This document shows positions 1 to 7,368 of a DNA stretch of 11,447 bases, piece after piece. Both the position numbers and the translations under genes were made by a program. The notes below the pieces were generated by a model. The model worked only from the letters and a program-made list of their open reading frames with translations. It searched no databases and was not told where the DNA came from. This DNA is from Rifleibacterium sp035352635 (GTDB taxonomy: Bacteria > Muiribacteriota > Ozemobacteria > Ozemobacterales > Ozemobacteraceae), in the NCBI GenBank assembly GCA_035352635.1, contig DAOPYA010000132.1, positions 1 to 11,447 on the forward strand, written 5' to 3'. The stretch's first letter is position 1; each line of letters begins with the position of its first letter.

Positions 1-1
1 C

Positions 2-1141
2 GGCAATCGCATCGTTTTGTCAGCCATTCTGGCAGCAGTTATTCCGCTGTTGCTGCTCGGCGGAACGATCACTATCAAAGTGCGCCATGACCTGGTCAGG
101 CAGACGGTGGCTTCTCAGAAGACCTTGACCGCCACACTTCTACATGGCATCAATTCGCTGTTTCAGAATTATCGCCGCCTGGTTGAAACCATTGCTTCTT
201 TGCCGGCTTTGCAGTCGATGCGGTCAGACCTTCAACAGCCTGTGGTTCAAGAATTTCTCGATCAACAGCGGATTTTCTTTGGTTGCAGCGTATATGACCG
301 CCAGGGCAAAACTACCGTGAACCTTATTCGCAACCAGAAGAGCGAAGAAAAAACCGGCTCAGGTCGTCAACTTGATTTGCAAGGGCAAGACAGCCTGTCA
401 GAAGGGTTCAGGCAGGTGCTTGCCACGCACCGGCCCGCTTTTGTGGCTGACGAAACTACCGGGTATCAAGAGAAGATGCTGTTCGTGATGGTTCCGATTA
501 CTGATTTTGCAGACGCAGACGAAATTGTCGGGGTGGTCAGCTGTTCGATCAGCGTGGCCGGGCCTGGCATCCATGAAATTATTGGTGGGTTTCCCATCGA
601 AAAAACCGATATTTTGCTGCTTCTCGATCGCACCGGCGGTCTGATATCAGCCCAGGGAACCCTGCCCGAAGGCTTACGCGGCCTGACTCTGCCCGGCGTC
701 GATTCCAGGCTTCCCGAGAGCGTTCTCGTTGATTTCGGCAAAACGGCCTACTTCGGAACGCTCGCCTCGGTACCTGAATTCTCAGGCTTTCTGCTTGTGG
801 CACGCCCCCGCCAGCGGGTGCTTGAATTTCTTAACCAGCTCTTGCTCGATCTCGCGATTATGCTGCTGGTCGCCTTCGCCATTGCCATTGCCGTTGGCTT
901 TTTTATGTCAAGATCAATGGCCGAGGCAATCGGGTCGCTTGTTGATGCTATTCGCGGGGTTGCCAACGGTGTCGTCAGCCAGCGCGTCGAGGTGCGAGGC
1001 AATGATGAGCTTTCTGAGGCCGCCTACGCCTTTAACGAAATGCTGAATACCCTCGAAAAGCACCGGATGATGGATGACATCTGGCATCGAGAGTGGGAGT
1101 CGGCGAAAAAGTCAGAAACCCTCGATGGCAAGACGCACTGA
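2..1141 (+). CDS. Cache-type sensor with HAMP domain, no output domain (5' partial)
   Basis: This is a membrane receptor protein whose start lies upstream of the window. The reading frame is open from base 2, and the first visible residues (GNRIVLSAILAAVIPLLLLGG) are already inside a transmembrane helix. Numbering from the TTG at 17, TM1 covers about residues 1-20 and an extracytoplasmic dCache-like region about 25-265 (alpha-helical start, then beta segments such as FFGCSVYDRQGK and MLFVMVPITDF). TM2 covers about 272-297 and a HAMP domain about 298-350, ending in the typical DELSEAAYAFNEMLNTLE segment. In such receptors HAMP normally passes the signal to a kinase, cyclase or methyl-accepting domain, but here only about 24 charged residues follow. 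The stop overlaps the next start (TGATG), so the two genes are probably translationally coupled. The ligand is unknown. HAMP is a confident call; the exact Cache subtype is not. Confidence 0.8.
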   Translation, partial: GNRIVLSAILAAVIPLLLLGGTITIKVRHDLVRQTVASQKTLTATLLHGINSLFQNYRRLVETIASLPALQSMRSDLQQPVVQEFLDQQRIFFGCSVYDRQGKTTVNLIRNQKSEEKTGSGRQLDLQGQDSLSEGFRQVLATHRPAFVADETTGYQEKMLFVMVPITDFADADEIVGVVSCSISVAGPGIHEIIGGFPIEKTDILLLLDRTGGLISAQGTLPEGLRGLTLPGVDSRLPESVLVDFGKTAYFGTLASVPEFSGFLLVARPRQRVLEFLNQLLLDLAIMLLVAFAIAIAVGFFMSRSMAEAIGSLVDAIRGVANGVVSQRVEVRGNDELSEAAYAFNEMLNTLEKHRMMDDIWHREWESAKKSETLDGKTH

Positions 1142-3933
1142 TGCCTATGACTGCAAGGCCTGTCGCAACCCCGGTTGCTGAAAATACCCATAAGGCGCTT
1201 TATGACGAAATGCCACGTTTGTTGTGCGCATTTTTCATGCTGCTCAAGGCTGCCAACAATCTTCTCTATCTGGCGGTAATGACAACTCTGCTTGATAAGG
1301 CCGGCGCAAATGCGCTGCCATGGGTCTATCTTCTGGTTAACGTGATATTCATCGCTATTCAATTCGGCGCGATGACCTATATTGTCGGCCGGGAAGGGCA
1401 TTGGCTGCTTTCCATGGTCAGCATTCCGGCGGCCCTGGTCTCTTTTGTGGCTGCCTGGATTTTTCCGACCGATCTGGTGCCTTTGCTGATTGGTTTTTTC
1501 GTGTTGACCATGCTTCTTGACCTGACGACCAACCAGGGCTTTACTGCGATGCTCAATCACTTTATCAGCATAAATGATGCGAAGCGCCTGATGCCGCTGA
1601 TTTACGCATCCGGGAGCTTCGGTTTCATTCTCAGTGGGCTGCTGCTCAAATTCATTCTCGACTTTGCCGGTTTAAAGGGTCTTTTGCTGCTCAATGGTCT
1701 TTTGGTGCTTGTCTCTTCGGTCATTCTCAAAATGCTGCGGCCCGTCGAGGCCCTGCGCTGCGAAGAACAGGCCAGAACTGACCAGGTGCAAAACCTTGCC
1801 GGTGAAGCATGCGAGGTTACGCCCTCTCTTCGACACCCGCTGGCACGCCTGCTTATTTTTTCTTCATATATTATTCTTTTCAACAAATACCTGGTGGATT
1901 TTCTCTTCGCGGCTGCCCTCAGTCAGTATTTCACCGCCAGCAATTCCCTCGCTTCGTTCATGGGCGTTTTTGGGGCTACTGCCGATTTTGCGGTCATCGG
2001 CTTGCAGACCTTCGTCATGCACCGTGTTTTTGCCAGGTTTCCGATTGGCAGGGTTCTGACGTTCATGCCCCTGGTGCTGATGATTCTCTGCAGTCTCGCA
2101 GCTTTCAGCAGCAAATTTGCCCTGATTGCCACCGTGCAGTTTCTGGTGCTGCTGAACAGCAAAAATTTTACCGTGCCGGCCACCACGATTTTCATGGGGA
2201 TCATACCCCAGCGCGACAGAATTCTCTACCGCCGGGATCTCTCGATAGCCTGTTCCATCTCAAGCGCCAGCGTAGGCGTATTTCTGCTGCTGGTTCGCGG
2301 TCGCATAAGTTATGAACTATTGTTTCTGATCGCCGCGCTCTGCTACCTGCTGCTGGCCTGGCTTCACGCCAGACTTGATGCCGCCTACCTCTCTACCTTG
2401 CGTAGCGCCATGGTTAGCCGTAGCGAATCTGATTCTGACAATCAGGTCGCCTCGCTGCAATATGTTCAGTTGTCAGAACGCCTTGAACAATTGAAACTGC
2501 TGCTGGGTGACCCAGACCCGGCGATGCGTCTGCGGGCCGTTGATGCCGTTGCCGGTCTGCCGCACCGCTATGCCCTTGAACTGCTTGAAACGCAACTGGT
2601 CGCTGAAACAGACGCCCGATGCCTTAACGCGGTCGCCCGTAATCTGCTGAGCATAAACCCTGAGTACTCTGCCCGCCACATCATCAGGCTGCTCGCCGAA
2701 ACCGAAGATAATCGTCTGCGCTCAGACATTATCGAAGCCATCGGCAAAACCAGAATGCGGGCGATCAGTGAAGATGTTTTGCTCGAATACCTTGATCATC
2801 AGCACCACCGTGTGGCTGCCAGCGCCGTGATCAGTGTTGTCAGACTTACCCGCCAGCCCGAAAATCTGGCCAGAGCAATGCGTAAACTTGCTGAAATGAC
2901 TTGCAGCGCCGTCGAATTGATGCGGGCTTCAGCCGCAGCGGTTATGGGCGAACTCGGGCTGCCGCTTTTCGTTCCGGCACTCGAAAGCCTGGCTGCCGAA
3001 AATGACACGATGGTCGCTGCCAACGCTGCGACGGCTCTGTCGAGAATTCAGACCCCGGCAGCCATGGCGGCTCTCGAAAGGCTTCTGTTACATGAGAACG
3101 ATGCCATAACCCGCAAGGCCGAAGAGTTGCTCGAAATCGCTTCCCGTGACAGCATCAGTCGGGTGGGTAGANNNNNNNNNNGTAGATTGCTGGCCGGCAT
3201 AACCTCAGAAGAACGGGGCAGGCTCTCGGCAAAATTGCGCTCCGGCGCCCACCAGGAAAGCATGGAACTCCTGGCCGCTATTCTCTGCGTCGAAGACCCC
3301 GAAAAAAGACGCGGACTGATCAGGGTTCTTGAAAAGGCCGATACCGATCTGCAACTGCTGATGAGCAGATGTGTTGTGCAAATTTCTGACTCAAGGGTCG
3401 AGCTGACGACTGCACCATTGATCGCTTCTGCCCGGCAGGTATATTCTGAAGAATTGCCGGTCTGGGCACCTCTGCTGAACGTCATTGCCGCCGGCAGCCT
3501 CGAAAACCCCGAAGAAAATACCAGGCAGCTGCTGCCGCTCGAACACCTGCTCACGTCGCTGTGGTGCGAATTTGCGGTGGCAGTTGAAATGAAACTGACG
3601 GCCGACCCCAGCTGGAAAGCCTACTGCCTGAACCAGATAAGACTGGTAGCATACTTTTCTCGTGAACCCGCTGCCATTCTCAAAAGCTTTATTGATATTT
3701 CTTCGGGCGCCACATTAAAGCGCGGCATGGCAATCGAGTATCTCGAGACCAGGCTCGGCCGGCAAATTTCCCGAAAAATTATTCCTCTTATTGACCCGAA
3801 CATAACCATTCCCGCTGACCTGGCAGGCATGCAGGCCATGGCAGCTGAACGCGATATCGATATGAACCCTGAATCTCTGACCAATGCCCGGCAACGCCTG
3901 CCCAAAATTATCAATCAGGAAACCAGATTATGA
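1141..3933 (+). CDS. MFS/NTT-like polytopic membrane protein with C-terminal HEAT repeats
   Basis: This is a large (930 aa) two-part protein. Residues about 25-425 contain roughly 12 hydrophobic helices arranged like an MFS or Npt1/Npt2 (ATP/ADP translocase-like) carrier. Residues about 444 to 680 form a run of HEAT-like helical pairs (for example DPDPAMRLRAVDAVAGL, HHRVAASAVISVVRL and NDTMVAANAATALSRI), followed by another helical region to the end. Npt-like carriers fused to HEAT repeats are known in environmental bacteria, but their substrates are mostly untested, so nucleotide transport should not be assumed. The ATG at 1141 overlaps the previous stop (TGATG); an in-frame GTG at 1093 would run 16 codons into the upstream gene and is less likely. 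The stop overlaps the next start (ATGA). A 10-N gap sits at codons 678-681, within or just after the HEAT array. The cytosolic HEAT part probably binds a partner protein. Confidence 0.78.
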   Translation: MPMTARPVATPVAENTHKALYDEMPRLLCAFFMLLKAANNLLYLAVMTTLLDKAGANALPWVYLLVNVIFIAIQFGAMTYIVGREGHWLLSMVSIPAALVSFVAAWIFPTDLVPLLIGFFVLTMLLDLTTNQGFTAMLNHFISINDAKRLMPLIYASGSFGFILSGLLLKFILDFAGLKGLLLLNGLLVLVSSVILKMLRPVEALRCEEQARTDQVQNLAGEACEVTPSLRHPLARLLIFSSYIILFNKYLVDFLFAAALSQYFTASNSLASFMGVFGATADFAVIGLQTFVMHRVFARFPIGRVLTFMPLVLMILCSLAAFSSKFALIATVQFLVLLNSKNFTVPATTIFMGIIPQRDRILYRRDLSIACSISSASVGVFLLLVRGRISYELLFLIAALCYLLLAWLHARLDAAYLSTLRSAMVSRSESDSDNQVASLQYVQLSERLEQLKLLLGDPDPAMRLRAVDAVAGLPHRYALELLETQLVAETDARCLNAVARNLLSINPEYSARHIIRLLAETEDNRLRSDIIEAIGKTRMRAISEDVLLEYLDHQHHRVAASAVISVVRLTRQPENLARAMRKLAEMTCSAVELMRASAAAVMGELGLPLFVPALESLAAENDTMVAANAATALSRIQTPAAMAALERLLLHENDAITRKAEELLEIASRDSISRVGRXXXXRLLAGITSEERGRLSAKLRSGAHQESMELLAAILCVEDPEKRRGLIRVLEKADTDLQLLMSRCVVQISDSRVELTTAPLIASARQVYSEELPVWAPLLNVIAAGSLENPEENTRQLLPLEHLLTSLWCEFAVAVEMKLTADPSWKAYCLNQIRLVAYFSREPAAILKSFIDISSGATLKRGMAIEYLETRLGRQISRKIIPLIDPNITIPADLAGMQAMAAERDIDMNPESLTNARQRLPKIINQETRL
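3172..3181. other. Assembly gap (10 N) inside the HEAT-repeat coding region
   Basis: Ten undetermined bases interrupt the transporter-HEAT gene. The five bases GTAGA occur immediately before and immediately after the Ns. If these are the same bases read twice at two contig ends, removing the Ns and one copy deletes exactly 15 bp and gives an uninterrupted R-V-G-R-L-L-A-G reading. The four X residues predicted here are therefore probably not real. The frame is open on both sides either way. Confidence 0.9.
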
Positions 3934-4763
3934 GAATTACCATCATTCTTTCGCTTTTATTGCTTTCGGCCTTCGGAGTCGGTTGGTACACCTCTATGGG
4001 CCCTGAACCCTTACGCCTGCACCCGATTATCGATGAGTCGTCACCGGTTTTTCTCGGGGTAATACCCTTTCTGCAGCCCGACAAACTGAGCGAAGAGATC
4101 GGCCCGGTGTGTGAATATCTGCAAAAAAAACTGCAACGCCAGGTCGTGCTGGTGACGGCCTCTGATTACGAGAGTCTTGCACGCTTGCTTGAACTCAACA
4201 AGATACACATTGCCTGGTTTTCGCACGCCTCGCTTGAAAAACTGCGCGGCAAAAACCGCTGGAAAGCCCTTTGCCGCCCGGTGCAGTTCGGCAGCGTTAT
4301 TTATGACGGTCAAATTGTAGTCAGGCAGGATAGCGGGTTCAAAGCGGTCGAAGATCTTCGCGGCAAGGTATTCGCCTATGTTGACCGCTATTCGGGTTCA
4401 GGTTTTTTGTTTCCAAACCTGTTTTTTGCCGCACATGGTATCAGGCCGCTCGAATTTTTTGCCCGCGTCGAATTCACCCAGAGCCATCGCAGCAGCCTTC
4501 TCGGGGTAATCAGTGGTGCCTACGACGCAGCGGCGGTGTTTTCTGCCAGCCTGGTTGACCAGAATGCCGATGGGTTAAGGGTTCTGGCTCGCACCGGCTC
4601 GATTCCCAACGACCCGATCGTGGTTCGTGAAGACCTTGAACCCTCATTGCAGAAGAATATTGAGCAGGCAATGCTCAACATGCATACCGACGCCGACGGA
4701 AAAAGCTATATCGAGATCCTCAAAACACTGCGGGGCACCGAAAAATTTATGGCCGAGAGTTAA
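3930..4763 (+). CDS. PhnD-like periplasmic substrate-binding protein
   Basis: This 277-aa protein belongs to the PhnD/SsuA/transferrin-like periplasmic-binding superfamily. A hydrophobic N-terminus (residues about 3-20, MRITIILSLLLLSAFGVGW) acts as a signal peptide or membrane anchor; there is no lipobox cysteine. The PhnD-type fold follows from about residue 40: FLGVIPFLQPDKLSEEIGPV, the HIAWFSHASLEKL segment, SVIYDGQIVVRQDSGFKAVE with the conserved D-S-G-F/I-K and D-L-R-G-K turn, SGSGFLFPNLFF, and GVISGAYDAAAVF. Family members bind phosphonate, phosphite or other small anions for ABC importers, or serve as sensor input. No permease or ATPase gene lies nearby, and the gene overlaps the transporter-HEAT gene by ATGA within a cluster led by a HAMP receptor. 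A ligand-presenting sensory role is therefore as likely as import. The superfamily call is firm; the ligand is unknown. Confidence 0.85.
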   Translation: MRITIILSLLLLSAFGVGWYTSMGPEPLRLHPIIDESSPVFLGVIPFLQPDKLSEEIGPVCEYLQKKLQRQVVLVTASDYESLARLLELNKIHIAWFSHASLEKLRGKNRWKALCRPVQFGSVIYDGQIVVRQDSGFKAVEDLRGKVFAYVDRYSGSGFLFPNLFFAAHGIRPLEFFARVEFTQSHRSSLLGVISGAYDAAAVFSASLVDQNADGLRVLARTGSIPNDPIVVREDLEPSLQKNIEQAMLNMHTDADGKSYIEILKTLRGTEKFMAES

Positions 4764-4800
4764 GTTCAGGCAATTCTGCAACAAAAGACCACCGCTGAAC
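4764..4800 (+). repeat. Short inverted repeat after the PhnD-like gene
   Basis: GTTCAG at 4764-4769 is perfectly inverted as CTGAAC at 4795-4800, directly after the stop codon, with 25 bases between the arms. No T-run follows, so it lacks the features of an intrinsic terminator. It may be chance or a weak RNA structure. Confidence 0.25.
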
Positions 4801-4831
4801 CCCCGACGCACTAAAGCTAGCCATGCAACAC

Positions 4832-4856
4832 CGGTTTGTGATAGTATAACCGCATT
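4832..4856 (+). promoter_or_regulatory. Candidate promoter for a leaderless mRNA, with small inverted repeat
   Basis: TATAAC at 4845-4850 is a good sigma70-type -10 hexamer. It ends six bases before the ATG at 4857, so transcription would start at or next to the start codon. No Shine-Dalgarno-like sequence lies between. No convincing -35 is seen at 16-18 bp spacing. CGGTT (4832-4836) is inverted as AACCG (4848-4852) across the -10, a possible but unproven operator. The position relative to the gene is the main support. Confidence 0.4.
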
Positions 4857-5975
4857 ATGAATACGACAGAATCATCCTTCTTTCTTGGTTTCATCGAACA
4901 GGCGATTGGCGGCGGCCAGGACCCACTGTCCCCATCAATTTCGATCAGCCGGAACGGCACCCTGGCCAAATGGCGCGGCAAGATGCATTTGCTCGATCTG
5001 CGTGTCAACGACCCGGGTTTGCGAAATTTCCGCGAAGAATTTACCACCCTGCTTCAGAAAGCTGAAACCCTCGGCATCAAGGCGGTCATAACCCTGCCTG
5101 AATACGTTTCTCAGGTTTTTGATCTCCCACCAGACCTGCCCCCGAAGAATGATGACCCGCTGCCACCCCCCAGAAAACCCGTGAAGAAGCCCGAGAATCT
5201 CGTGCATTTTCGCCCCTGCTATCTGACGATTCCATCATCAGTCCAGGGAAACAGCGCCTTTGTCGGCTTGAGCGCTGCCGACTGCCTGCCGATTATCGAA
5301 CTTGCCGCCAGATTCAAGGTTGCCGATATCATCGTGCCGGTCTCTGAACCGGGTAACTTTCTTGACCCACAGGCTGAGATTCATTTCAAGAAAGCCTTAA
5401 AAACTATTACTGATGCCGCCAGTCAGCATTGCATCAAGCTGCATCTCCGCAATGGCGGCATTTCCAGGAGCGTTTATAAAAAAATCGCCCGCGAATTCGG
5501 CTGCGGGTTAGCCTTCAATGTTGGAATCGCCTGCCTTGAAAGCGAAGAGATTCTCGAAACCTACCAGCTGTTCAAAAACGATATTTCGATCATCATGCTG
5601 CAGCAATTAATGCCAGGCCTCGATAAATGGGCCGCCCGCCGCGATGCCATGGAAAAAGCCCTGCGTGAATACTGCGATGCCGCCCGAGACTACCAGAGGG
5701 CGGTGGCCGAAAAAGACGCTCATTATGCCGAAAATGTGCTGAAACGCTATCACTCAGCCCTTTATGTTTATAATGACGCCGCCCGTAATCAGTTCTTTAA
5801 TCTTGGCCTTTTTCAGAAAGGCGACCTGAACCTTGTTCCCCTGCTCAAAGAACTGCGTAAGGATATCGAGGCCGGTCACCAGAAAATTTGCCTCCTTGAA
5901 ACCGTTCCGAACACGCGTAACACTGACTTTGTTTTGCGCTATGTCATGCCCGACAGTTTTCCGGGTTCGCTGTAA
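4857..5975 (+). CDS. TIM-barrel-like protein, degenerate xylose-isomerase/AP-endonuclease-2 type (hypothetical)
   Basis: This is a 372-aa soluble protein without signal peptide or membrane helix. Alternating strands and helices suggest a TIM barrel: HLLDLRV (44-50), KAVITLPE (75-82), VADIIVPVSEP (155-165), IKLHLRNGG (193-201), GLAFNVGIACL (217-227), ISIIMLQQ (243-250) and ICLLETV (344-350). The order resembles sugar-isomerase-like (AP_endonuc_2) barrels, but positions where that family carries metal ligands read R, N, I and Q instead of E, D, H and D/H; only a terminal Glu (348) looks retained. A proline-rich insert (about 90-112) and a charged helical insert (about 258-315) add to the barrel. 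The ATG at 4857 sits just downstream of a -10-like box with no ribosome binding site. The fold call is inferred by eye from distant pattern similarity; no function is assigned. Confidence 0.55.
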   Translation: MNTTESSFFLGFIEQAIGGGQDPLSPSISISRNGTLAKWRGKMHLLDLRVNDPGLRNFREEFTTLLQKAETLGIKAVITLPEYVSQVFDLPPDLPPKNDDPLPPPRKPVKKPENLVHFRPCYLTIPSSVQGNSAFVGLSAADCLPIIELAARFKVADIIVPVSEPGNFLDPQAEIHFKKALKTITDAASQHCIKLHLRNGGISRSVYKKIAREFGCGLAFNVGIACLESEEILETYQLFKNDISIIMLQQLMPGLDKWAARRDAMEKALREYCDAARDYQRAVAEKDAHYAENVLKRYHSALYVYNDAARNQFFNLGLFQKGDLNLVPLLKELRKDIEAGHQKICLLETVPNTRNTDFVLRYVMPDSFPGSL

Positions 5976-5991
5976 CCCAAAGAAGTACCCG

Positions 5992-7170
5992 ATGAAATAC
6001 AGGCTGCTGGCTATATTGCTGATCGCTGCGACCGGGGTCTCACCCCGACTGGCAGCGGCTCCAGCCCGCCAGGCCCGGCTCGGATCTGTCGTTGCCACCG
6101 ATGAAGAATCGTCGGTCACGGCCCCATATAATCTGCAGAAGTGCCTGGCACGTGCTGAAGAACTGTTTCGCAGCAATGATTTCCGCGAAGCGTTGATCTT
6201 TTATTACGAAGGTCTGGCGATGGCCACCAATGAAGAAGTCAAAGCCAAACTGCATTTCAGAATTGGTGAATGCCTTGAAGGTGTGCGCCGCTTCGAGTTC
6301 GCTTCATATCATTACAAACTCGCCATGAAGGGCAAATTGCCAGAACTTTTGTCGAGCAGAGCGGTTATGAAGCTCGAACACCTGCCAGAACTTGCCCAGA
6401 CCGAAGAAGCCACCCGTTTGTTTAACCGGGCCATGGAACTCTACAAAAAACGTAATATCAGGGCTGCCATCGATGATTACCTCGCCAGCCTACGCCTCAT
6501 GCCGACTTTGATGGCCAAAGACGAAACCGGGCTGATCGATGACGCGGTTAAATATCTGACTTTTCTGTCTGAAACCAAAGACCGTGAACCTGATCGCCTG
6601 CTTAAACTGGCAACTCTTCTCGAATTGCGCGGTGATACCGAAAAATCAATCGAAACCCTGCAGCAGATAATTATTATTTATCCTGATTCAGATCAGGCCC
6701 GCCAGGCTGACGACAAACTCGAAATGTTCGCGACCCGCAAAACCTCGTATGTCGAGCCAGTTCGCCCGAAAGATGAATTGTCTGAAGTGCTCACCCAAGA
6801 ACAATCGCTGCTTTTCGAAGACAACTTCGACTTCACCAGCGCCGGAACCATTTCCAGAGAACTCGATGGTGCCGCCTTTACTCTGCGGGCCAGCAACGAA
6901 CGCACCGGGATCCCAGCCGATCGCTTCGAAATTTTTTCGATTACCCTTGGCCTGGGCAGCGAACAGCGTGATTATCTCTTTACCGCCGAAGAGGGCATCG
7001 ACCAGAAGAACTTACGCTTCGATGCAGATGGAATCCGTTATTCGGTAGTGTTTACGGCCGTTAACCAGACCAGCGGCTATATCCAGGATCTCTACGGTGG
7101 CGGTCGCAAGCCGGTCACTCTTTTCTCGAACGTCAGGGTACAATTGCGCGTCGAACGAGTCAGTGATTAA
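5992..7170 (+). CDS. Secreted TPR-repeat protein with uncharacterised C-terminal domain
   Basis: This is a 392-aa exported protein. Residues 1-23/25 form a clear signal peptide (MKYRLLAILLIAATG, ending LAAAPA). The mature part begins with TPR-like helix pairs at about 47-112 (AEELFRSNDFREALIFYYEG, then FRIGECLEGVRRFEFASYHY), 138-172 (FNRAMELYKKRNIRAAIDDY) and 200-245 (LATLLELRGDTEKSIETLQQ), the last ending in the typical YPDSDQAR turn. From about 265 to the end is a beta-rich, acidic to neutral domain with no family I recognise. The start at 5992 is chosen because it gives the signal peptide and is preceded by a weak AAAGAAG; it lies 16 bp after the previous stop. TPRs mediate protein-protein contacts, so it is probably a periplasmic scaffold or assembly factor. 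Its partner is not evident from the context. Confidence 0.75.
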   Translation: MKYRLLAILLIAATGVSPRLAAAPARQARLGSVVATDEESSVTAPYNLQKCLARAEELFRSNDFREALIFYYEGLAMATNEEVKAKLHFRIGECLEGVRRFEFASYHYKLAMKGKLPELLSSRAVMKLEHLPELAQTEEATRLFNRAMELYKKRNIRAAIDDYLASLRLMPTLMAKDETGLIDDAVKYLTFLSETKDREPDRLLKLATLLELRGDTEKSIETLQQIIIIYPDSDQARQADDKLEMFATRKTSYVEPVRPKDELSEVLTQEQSLLFEDNFDFTSAGTISRELDGAAFTLRASNERTGIPADRFEIFSITLGLGSEQRDYLFTAEEGIDQKNLRFDADGIRYSVVFTAVNQTSGYIQDLYGGGRKPVTLFSNVRVQLRVERVSD

Positions 7171-7171
7171 C

Positions 7172-7176
7172 AGGAG
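7172..7176 (+). promoter_or_regulatory. Ribosome binding site of the 36-codon small ORF
   Basis: AGGAG lies six bases upstream of the ATG at 7183. It is the best Shine-Dalgarno in the window and the main reason to believe the very short ORF behind it. Confidence 0.65.
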
Positions 7177-7182
7177 CTGAGC

Positions 7183-7293
7183 ATGTTTTTTCAGATATTC
7201 GGCTATGTTTTCGGTTTGTTCATGGCGTTGCATTATTATGTTTTTCTTGTTTTTCTGCCGGCTTTGATCGACAGTCTGTTAAAAGATAATTAA
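7183..7293 (+). CDS. Small single-pass membrane protein (36 aa), hypothetical
   Basis: A 36-codon ORF begins with ATG at 7183 and ends with TAA at 7291-7293. The product starts MFFQIFGYVFGLFMALHYY, is hydrophobic and aromatic through about residue 29 (ending FLPALIDSLLKDN), and fits one transmembrane helix with a short polar C-terminal tail. AGGAG is optimally spaced upstream, and the ORF sits 12 bp after the TPR gene stop, so it is probably co-transcribed with it. The next promoter's -35 begins two bases after its stop, as if the ORF marks the end of the transcription unit. I know no homologous family. It could be a small regulator or subunit of a membrane complex, or a chance ORF, but the ribosome binding site and packing favour a real gene. 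Confidence 0.6.
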   Translation: MFFQIFGYVFGLFMALHYYVFLVFLPALIDSLLKDN

Positions 7294-7294
7294 C

Positions 7295-7322
7295 TTGGCA
7301 AACCTGAAATTTCTGGTATCAT
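7295..7322 (+). promoter_or_regulatory. Sigma70-type promoter, extended -10, for the DUF4912-GH57 operon
   Basis: TTGGCA (7295-7300) and TATCAT (7317-7322) are separated by 16 bp, and TGG directly before the -10 gives the extended TGn motif. Both hexamers are close to the TTGACA/TATAAT consensus. The start of transcription is predicted near 7329, leaving a leader of about 40 bases before the ATG at 7369. Confidence 0.65.
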
Positions 7323-7358
7323 ATTGGACTAGACCACTGGTTATTTTCTTGTGACTCC

Positions 7359-7364
7359 GGGGGA
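7359..7364 (+). promoter_or_regulatory. Ribosome binding site deciding the DUF4912 gene start
   Basis: GGGGGA, resembling GGAGGA, lies four bases before the ATG at 7369. The alternative in-frame GTG at 7351 is preceded by a T-rich stretch with no ribosome binding site, so ATG 7369 is preferred. Confidence 0.5.
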
Positions 7365-7368
7365 TGGC

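Noticed and set aside
1093..1140. GTG start 16 codons upstream for the transporter-HEAT gene
   Set aside because: It lies inside the HAMP gene; the added residues are polar and unlike a conserved N-terminus, whereas ATG 1141 gives a typical TGATG coupling.
1024..1560. Reverse-strand ORF of 178 codons
   Set aside because: It covers the end of the HAMP gene and the start of the transporter gene, has no recognisable domain, and competes with two well-supported plus-strand genes.
3930..4763. Phosphonate ABC importer (phnD) assignment
   Set aside because: Only the binding-protein superfamily is visible; there are no PhnC/PhnE-type genes, and the context suggests signalling, so no gene symbol is given.
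4764..4800. Intrinsic terminator after the PhnD-like gene
   Set aside because: The arms are only six base pairs with a 25-base loop and no following T-run.
5833..5991. Longer N-terminus for the TPR protein
   Set aside because: It would overlap the previous gene by about 140 bp and bury the clear signal peptide that begins at 5992.
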